A stretch of DNA of 64,000 nt. Origin: Armigeres subalbatus (lineage: Eukaryota; Arthropoda; Insecta; Diptera; Culicidae). The position numbers and the translations under genes were made by a program. Where the stretch lies: assembly GCF_024139115.2 (NCBI RefSeq), contig NW_026942891.1, forward strand, positions 354,652-418,651, in the 5' to 3' direction. Every line of letters starts with the position of its first letter. Position 1 is the stretch's first letter. The notes under the pieces are model-generated. The model made no database searches and was not told the origin of the DNA. It worked only from the letters and a program-made list of their open reading frames with translations. Shown here piece by piece: positions 58,425 to 64,000 of this stretch.

Positions 58425-61400
58425 AGCGGGCAGCAGGGACTATGTCCAAGGGCTTGACGATCCCTCCCCAGGCCATCTGCGAGTTGTGGGGCTTGCCTAG
58501 GATGTGGTGGGGTTTGACAGTGGGCCCTGTTAAACCTCTATAAAAAGCTGCATGTATCCGCAAGTAGGCCCCACCAAAGCGACCGTGTGCCGCTCAAAGC
58601 GCACAAGCCCAAGTCCTGGTGTTAGGTGGGACGCTAAACAGCCCTGACACGACGGCCCTCCGACGAGACAGGAGGTTTGCGCAGGCCCAGTAAGCCGCCT
58701 AGAAAACCAATCATTACGAACAATATAAGAGATAATGCGACTCGATATAATCGGCAAAGACCTAGGCGACGAATACAGGATCACGATTGGAAGCTTGGAA
58801 CATGGAATTGCAAGTCGCTAGGTTTCGCAGGTTGCGACAGGATGATCTACGATGAATTACATCCCCGCAACTTCGACGTCGTGGCGCTGCAGGAGATTTG
58901 CTGGACAGGACAGAAAGTGTGGAAAAGCGGGCATCGAGCGGCTACCTTCTACCAAAGCTGTGGCACCACCAACGAGCTGGGAACCGGCTTCATAGTGCTG
59001 GGTAAGATGCGCCAACGCGTGATTGGGTGGCAGCCAATCAACGCAAGGATGTGCAAGCTGAGGATTAAAGGCCGTTTCTTCAACTATAGCATCATCAACG
59101 TGCACTGCCCACACGAAGGGAGACCCGACGACGAGAAAGAAGCGTTCTACGCACAGCTGGAGCAGACATACGATGGATGCCCATTGCGGGACGTTAAAAT
59201 CGTCATCGGTGACATGAACGCACAGGTAGGAGAGGAGGAAATGTATGGACCGGTCATCGGACCGGATAGTCTGCACACCGTATCGAATGACAACGGCCAA
59301 CGATGCATAAACTTCGCAGCCTCCCGCGGAATGGTAGTCCGAAGCACCTTCTTTCCCCGCAAAAATATCCACAAGGCCACATGGAAATCACCTAACCAAG
59401 AAACGGAAAACCAAATCGACCACGTTCTAATCGACGGTAAATTCTTCTCCGACATCACGAACGTCCGCACTTACCGCAGTGCGAATATTGAATCCGACCA
59501 CTACCTCGTTGCAGAATGCCTGCGCTCAAAACTCTCGACGGTGTACAACACGCGTCGAAGTCGGACGCCGCGGCTTAATATCGGGCGGCTACGAGACGGT
59601 AGACTAGCCCAAGAATACGCGCAGCAGCTGGAAGTGGCACTCCCAACGGAAGAGCAGCTAGGCGCAGCGTCTCTTGAAGATGGCTGGAGAGATATTCGAT
59701 CCGCCATTGGTAGCACCGCAATCGCTGCACTTGGCACGGTGCCCCCGGAGCAGATGAACGACTGGTATGACGGCGAATGTGAGCAGTTAGTAGAAGAGAA
59801 GAATGCTGTATGGGCGAGATTGCTGAAACACCGCACGAAGGCGAACGAGGCACGATATAAACAGGCGCGGAACAGACAAAACTCTATTTTCCGGAGGAAA
59901 AAGCGCCAGCAGGAAAATTGAGACCGTGAAGAAACGGAGCAACTGTACCGCGCTAATAACACACGAAAGTTCTATGAGAAGTTAAACCGTTCACGTAAGG
60001 GCCACGTGCCACAGCCTGATATGTGTAAGGACATAAACGGGAACCTTCTTACGAACGAGCGTGAGGTGATCCAAAGGTGGCGGCAGCACTACGAAGAACA
60101 CCTGAATGGCGATGTGGCAGACGAAGATGGCGGTATGGTGATGGACCTGGGAGAACGCGCGCAGGACATAATCTTCCCGGCTCCGGATCTCCAGGAAATC
60201 CAGATTGGCCGGTTGAAGAACAACAAAGCCCCTGGGGTTGACCAACTACCAGGAGAGCTATTTAAAACGGTGGTGAGGCACTGGCTAGAGCGCTGCACTG
60301 GGTCATTACCAAGATTTGGGAGGAGGAAGTTTTGCCGCAGGAGTGGATGGAAGGTGTCGTGTGTCCCATCTACAAAAAGGGCGATAAGCTGGATTGTAGC
60401 AATTACCGCGCAATCACACTGCTGAACGCCGCCTACAAGGTACTCTCCCAAATTTTATGCCGTCGACTAGCACCAACTGCAAGGGAGTTCGTGGGGCAGT
60501 ACCAGGCGGGTTTTATGGGCGAACGCTCCACCACGGACCAGGTGTTCGCCATTCGCCAAGTACTGCAGAAATGCCGCGAATTCAACGTGCCCACATATCA
60601 TCTATTCATCGACTTCAAAGCCGCATATGATACAATCGATCGGGACCAGCTATGGCAGCTAATGCACGAATACGGTTTTCCGGATAAACTGATACGGTTG
60701 ATCAAGGCGACGATGGATCGGGTGATGTGCGTAGTTCGAGTTTCAGGGGCAATCTCGAGTCCCTTCGAAACCCGCAGAGGGTTACGGCAAGGTGATGGTC
60801 TTTCGTGTTTGCTATTCAACATCGCTTTGGAAGGGGTAATACGAAGAGCAGGGATTAACACGAGTGGTACAATTTTCAATAAGTCCGTCCAGCTATTTGG
60901 TTTCGCCGACGACATAGATATTATGGCACGTAACTTTGAGAAGATGGAGGAAGCCTACATCAGACTGAAGAGGGAAGCTAAGCGGATCGGACTAGTCATC
61001 ATCACGTCGAAGACGAAGTACATGATAGGAAGAGGTTCAAGAGAAGATAATGTGAGCCACCCACCGCGAGTTTGCATCGGTGGTGACGAAATCGAGGTGG
61101 TAGAAGAATTTGTGTACTTGAGCTCACTGGTGACTGCCGAAAATGACACCAGCAGAGAAATTCGGAGACGCATAGTGGCTGGAAATCGTACGTACTTTGG
61201 ACTCCGCAAGACGCTACGATCGAATAGAGTTCGCCGCCGTACCAAACTGACAATCTACAAAACGTTCATTAGACCGGTAGTCCTCTACGGACACGAGACC
61301 TGGACGATGCTCGTGGAGGACCAACGCGCACTTGGAGTTTTCGAAAGGAAAGTGCTGCGTACCATCTATGGTGGGGTGCAGATGGCGGACGGTACGTGGA

Positions 61401-61738
61401 GGAGGCGAATGAACCACGAGTTGCATCAGCTGTTGGGAGAACCATCCATCGTTCACACCGCGAAAATCGGACGACTGCGATGGGCCGGGCACGTAGCCAG
61501 AATGTCGGACAGTAACCCGGTGGAAATGGTTCTCGACAACGATCCGACGGGCACAAGAAGGCGAGGTGCGCAGCGGGCAAGGTGGATCGATCAGGTGGAA
61601 GATGACTTGCGAACCCTCCGTAGACTGCGTGGTTGGCGACGTGTAGCCATGGACCGAGCCGAATGGAGGAGACTCTTATATACCGCACAGGCCACTTCGG
61701 CCTTAGTCTGAATAAATAATAATAAATAATAATAATAC
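58425..61738 (+). mobile_element. Family B RTE LINE, near full length (copy B3), with target duplication
   Basis: Inserted in the right arm of the foldback element with the 11-bp direct repeat TAGAAGAGTAT at 58414-58424 and 61739-61749. Organisation: leader 58425-58676, endonuclease, reverse transcriptase, C-terminal region, then tail (AATAAATAATAAT)n. The total of 3.3 kb matches a typical RTE element, so this is the reference copy for family B. The leader segment 58498-58645 is shared with family A. Confidence 0.95.
58677..61711 (+). pseudogene. Family B endonuclease-reverse transcriptase, one stop and one frameshift
   Basis: One polyprotein of about 1010 codons in two frames. Endonuclease (58677-59921): WKLGTWNCKSLGFAG, VVALQEICWTG, FSIINVH-type NYSIINVHCPHEGRPDDEK, IVIGDMNAQVGEEE, KATWKSPNQETENQIDHVL and ESDHYLVAECL, so all catalytic blocks are intact. 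TGA at 59919-59921 interrupts it, and the same frame continues through the linker to 60425. A one-base deletion at about 60267 (compare B1) shifts the rest. From 60332 the frame runs to 61711 with the reverse transcriptase motifs of B2 and FGFADDIDIM at 60895-60924. A 6-bp in-frame deletion lies near 60205. The frame is open upstream of 58677 to a stop at 58635, but has no early ATG, so the true start is unknown. It would act in nucleus and cytoplasm as a self-mobilising enzyme. Confidence 0.93.
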
Positions 61739-61861
61739 TAGAAGAGTATCCGCTTCTGATGGTCCTGGTTTTATCAAAATCGGATTATTATACGCAAAGT
61801 TATGATGATTTGAATTTCGACTTTTTTTTACCTATCCCAACCATTTTGTCTAACCCCTGTA

Positions 61862-63759
61862 CATATTTCTACTCAAAAAATTGAAAAGCTTTCTATAAAA
61901 AATCAATAATGACCAAAATCGAGCCCAGTGGAGGAGGATACTCCATTCGGCGTAAGTTCATCGAGGAGCTGAAGCGCATGTGGACAAATAAATATTTTGT
62001 GGAAAATTCAACTATCATTTATTGCTGGAAAAATTTTAATTTATAATTACAACTCTCACGATTAAAATTCTTTTTCGTTTCTGGAAAATTTTCTTACGTT
62101 TATGGAAGTTTTGCATTATTCTGGGAAATTTTAATGACAGCTGTCAGAATGGCAGCAACTGCTTTCTCTCGAAAGATACGTGTGGCTGCCACAAACGAAC
62201 TTCTCCCCCAGCTATTGTCGGCATAATATCAACAAGGACCAAAATTACGAACCAAGAACAAAAGGATGCCCATGACTGAAATTTTCCCCCTTTTATGTTT
62301 CAGTCACCTCCGGTCATTTAACGGTAAACATTTGAAGATTTATTCTAAATGTCGCCATGCAGCAAGTATAGTAAATCGTTCTCAACAGTTTGACATTTGA
62401 ACGAGTATTTTAGCAGAAGCCTATTCTCAAGAAGGACTGATAAAACAGATTTGTGACAAATAACAAGAATTATTGCAGTGAATCAGACAGGTGGATAGCC
62501 TGTAGGTTTTTTAGGCGTAGACACAGTGGAACATAGTTTTTCCCCCACTCCTAAAGAGAGAGCTATGATATGGATGTATAAAAAATTATCCTTCCGAGTA
62601 GTTCTATGGGATACAGGATAAGTTTCAATTGTTCGTTTCGAATTGAACGACGTGCTGCTGTCATTGGCGTGGGGCTATAGCCCCACCTAGAATCAAGTTA
62701 GCCCCCCCTAGAATTCCTACGACTATGCATGAGTATGACGCACATCTAGCGCTCTGATCATATCTGGGCGCAACTGCAAATAATGAATTCTTATAATCTC
62801 TATCTACAGTGAGTTGAATATATTTTATTATGTTTTTTTAACTTCGAAAAATTGGGTTAGGAAAGCTAAACACGAGAATATTACGCTCCCTTTATTCTCA
62901 GCCTCATATATAATTGCTTAAGGTGAATTGCGTACGAATCTAATTTCTAAAGTAAATTACACTTTCGGAGGCACATAACGCCAAAACACAACTCGTTTTC
63001 AGTACGCACAAAAATGTTTTTTAGATGTGCTTATCACCTATGCATTGACATTTGTGCTGCCAAAATGAGCAATGAGCCAAGGTGAGAGATAGGACGGGCA
63101 TGGTTACAGTCATTTTGGGACTCTGTCGAGATAAATGTTGGAGTTAGAACAGTATTTTCATGCTGATTCAATGCTGATTGAATAAATAATAGAAGTGACA
63201 GACTAACAGAAGAAATACAATAGTTGAGATTTTGGTTGAATAAAGAAAATTCAAGTAAAATAATAAACTGCCTGTAATATTTAGACAACATGAAAAGGAC
63301 AATTGTTTAACTTGAGCAGGAGATACCTTTAGGATCCTTAGGATACCGAAGAATTTCTAACAAATCTTGACTTTTATTTATCAGCAAATCATCAACTCTT
63401 TAAGATTTTCATGGTTACATAGCGTTGCATTGCATTGCGAGTATATTTTTTTTAAGTGTGCCTATGACCTCTAGCTTTCCAACATAACCCTTAAAGATGC
63501 ATGGCATTTATGAAAGGATTGTCAAGAGAAACCTTTCGATATTGTGATAGCTGAGTATAACGTATCGTATGCCTGTAATAGCAGACATTTTTAAGGCATT
63601 TCTTTCTGCAGATTTCTCTGGTAAAGTATTCAAGCGATGTTGCTGCTATTTCCCGAAATCTTTGAATTTCCAATTATCTTGATAATCCGAAAAAAATCCA
63701 TAATTCTTGAAATCCGAAAAAAGCTCGGTAAACCCTGAAATTTCAAGGAGAGGTAACTA
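61862..63759. other. 1.9 kb without a supported feature
   Basis: AT-rich. A perfect 14-bp palindrome GGGGCTATAGCCCC lies at about 62670, followed by TAGCCCCCCCTAG. 63075-63130 resembles 43615-43680. No coding or RNA gene recognised. Confidence 0.45.
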
Positions 63760-63957
63760 GAATGTAAAAAGACAGGAACACCGTCTTCGACCAGAGGTCG
63801 TACAGACTGAGCACTTAACACTTTGCATGAGACAACGGACAGGACGCATAACACTCGATCACGAAAAGTTTCCTCCTTACCGGGGGAATCGAACCCATAC
63901 TCCCTAGCACATGCGTCTAGACGATTGACGTCGCTAACCGCACGGCCAAGAAGCCCA
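63760..63957 (-). mobile_element. tRNA-derived SINE, second family, minus strand
   Basis: Read on minus: GGGCTTCTTGGCCGTGCGGT with box A, then GGGTTCGATTCCCCC (box B, plus coordinates about 63882-63896), then a body running leftward to about 63760. The head resembles a Leu- or Ser-type tRNA. The body differs from the Feilai-like copies, so it is a separate SINE family. The 3' end and target duplication are not resolved. Confidence 0.65.
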
Positions 63958-64000
63958 CAATAACTTGAAATTATTTCTATTTTTTTTTAAATTCGAACGT

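Larger units (their letters stand above)
56022..61859. mobile_element. TA-flanked foldback element carrying two LINE insertions
   Basis: Left end CAGGGGTTAGACAAAA; right end is its complement. TA is present at 56020-56021 and 61860-61861. Without the two LINEs the element is about 1.07 kb. Its arms are mirrored for 350-400 bp: CTCTTCTA, GGCCACCGG, GTTCCGGGTTTTCCGAG, GCTTGTCATTTTAT, CATCATGTTTTATG and CTAGAACT occur on both sides in inverted order. The centre (about 57850-58180) is not mirrored. TA and CAGG ends suggest a mariner-type non-autonomous element. Confidence 0.85.

Noticed and set aside
62660..62710. GGGGCTATAGCCCC palindrome as a regulatory site
   Set aside because: No neighbouring gene or repeated context. 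An isolated 14-bp palindrome can occur by chance in 64 kb.

Overview
The window looks like mosquito nuclear DNA, most likely an Aedes species. The evidence is three copies of a tRNA-derived SINE that I recognise as Feilai-like, abundant RTE-type LINEs, many short inverted-repeat elements of the mosquito kind, and relics of BEL/Pao, R1 and pogo/Tigger elements. I found no host gene that I can support. Most long open frames are either retrotransposon pseudogenes or products of simple repeats whose period keeps them open. Family and species names come from recognition alone; no database search was run.

Layout. 1-3470 is a 173-bp satellite whose orientation flips near 505. 3590-7460 is a patchwork of RTE-like LINE pieces, with two unrelated families (called A and B here) joined head to head at about 5618. 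8090-10450 is a decayed array of a 12-bp palindromic repeat, with a strand flip at about 9366. 10966-11398 is a 430-bp dispersed repeat, seen again at 29500. 11597-14945 is the longest family A LINE. 15234-16504 is an inverted-repeat element with internal tandem monomers, split by a SINE with a clean target duplication. 17167-17334 is a MITE, and 17585-18761 is another family A fragment. 19690-23315 is a remarkable foldback structure whose core is 2.2 kb of crisp 12-bp repeats plus five 147-bp units.

23.3-34.5 kb is mostly unique AT-rich DNA with a minisatellite, a MITE and decayed 12-bp arrays. 34.5-40.3 kb holds minus-strand BEL/Pao pol and gag relics, with a broken pogo/Tigger transposase between them and a SINE inside gag. 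40.4-43.3 kb is an R1-clade LINE relic split by a 17-bp minisatellite and by a 589-bp inverted-repeat element. An assembly gap lies at 45703-45727, followed by an indel-ridden family A copy. 47.9-50.2 kb is again a decayed 12-bp array. 50.5-53.6 kb is a set of nested inverted repeats containing 382 bp of perfect GA. 54153-55912 and 56022-61859 are two inverted-repeat elements flanked by TA. The second has swallowed two family B LINEs, each with an 11-bp target duplication; one of them is nearly intact. A tRNA-derived SINE ends the window.

The most interesting structures are the foldback element carrying a satellite core, the 5' leader shared by two LINE families with different coding regions, and the layered insertions whose empty sites can be read exactly.
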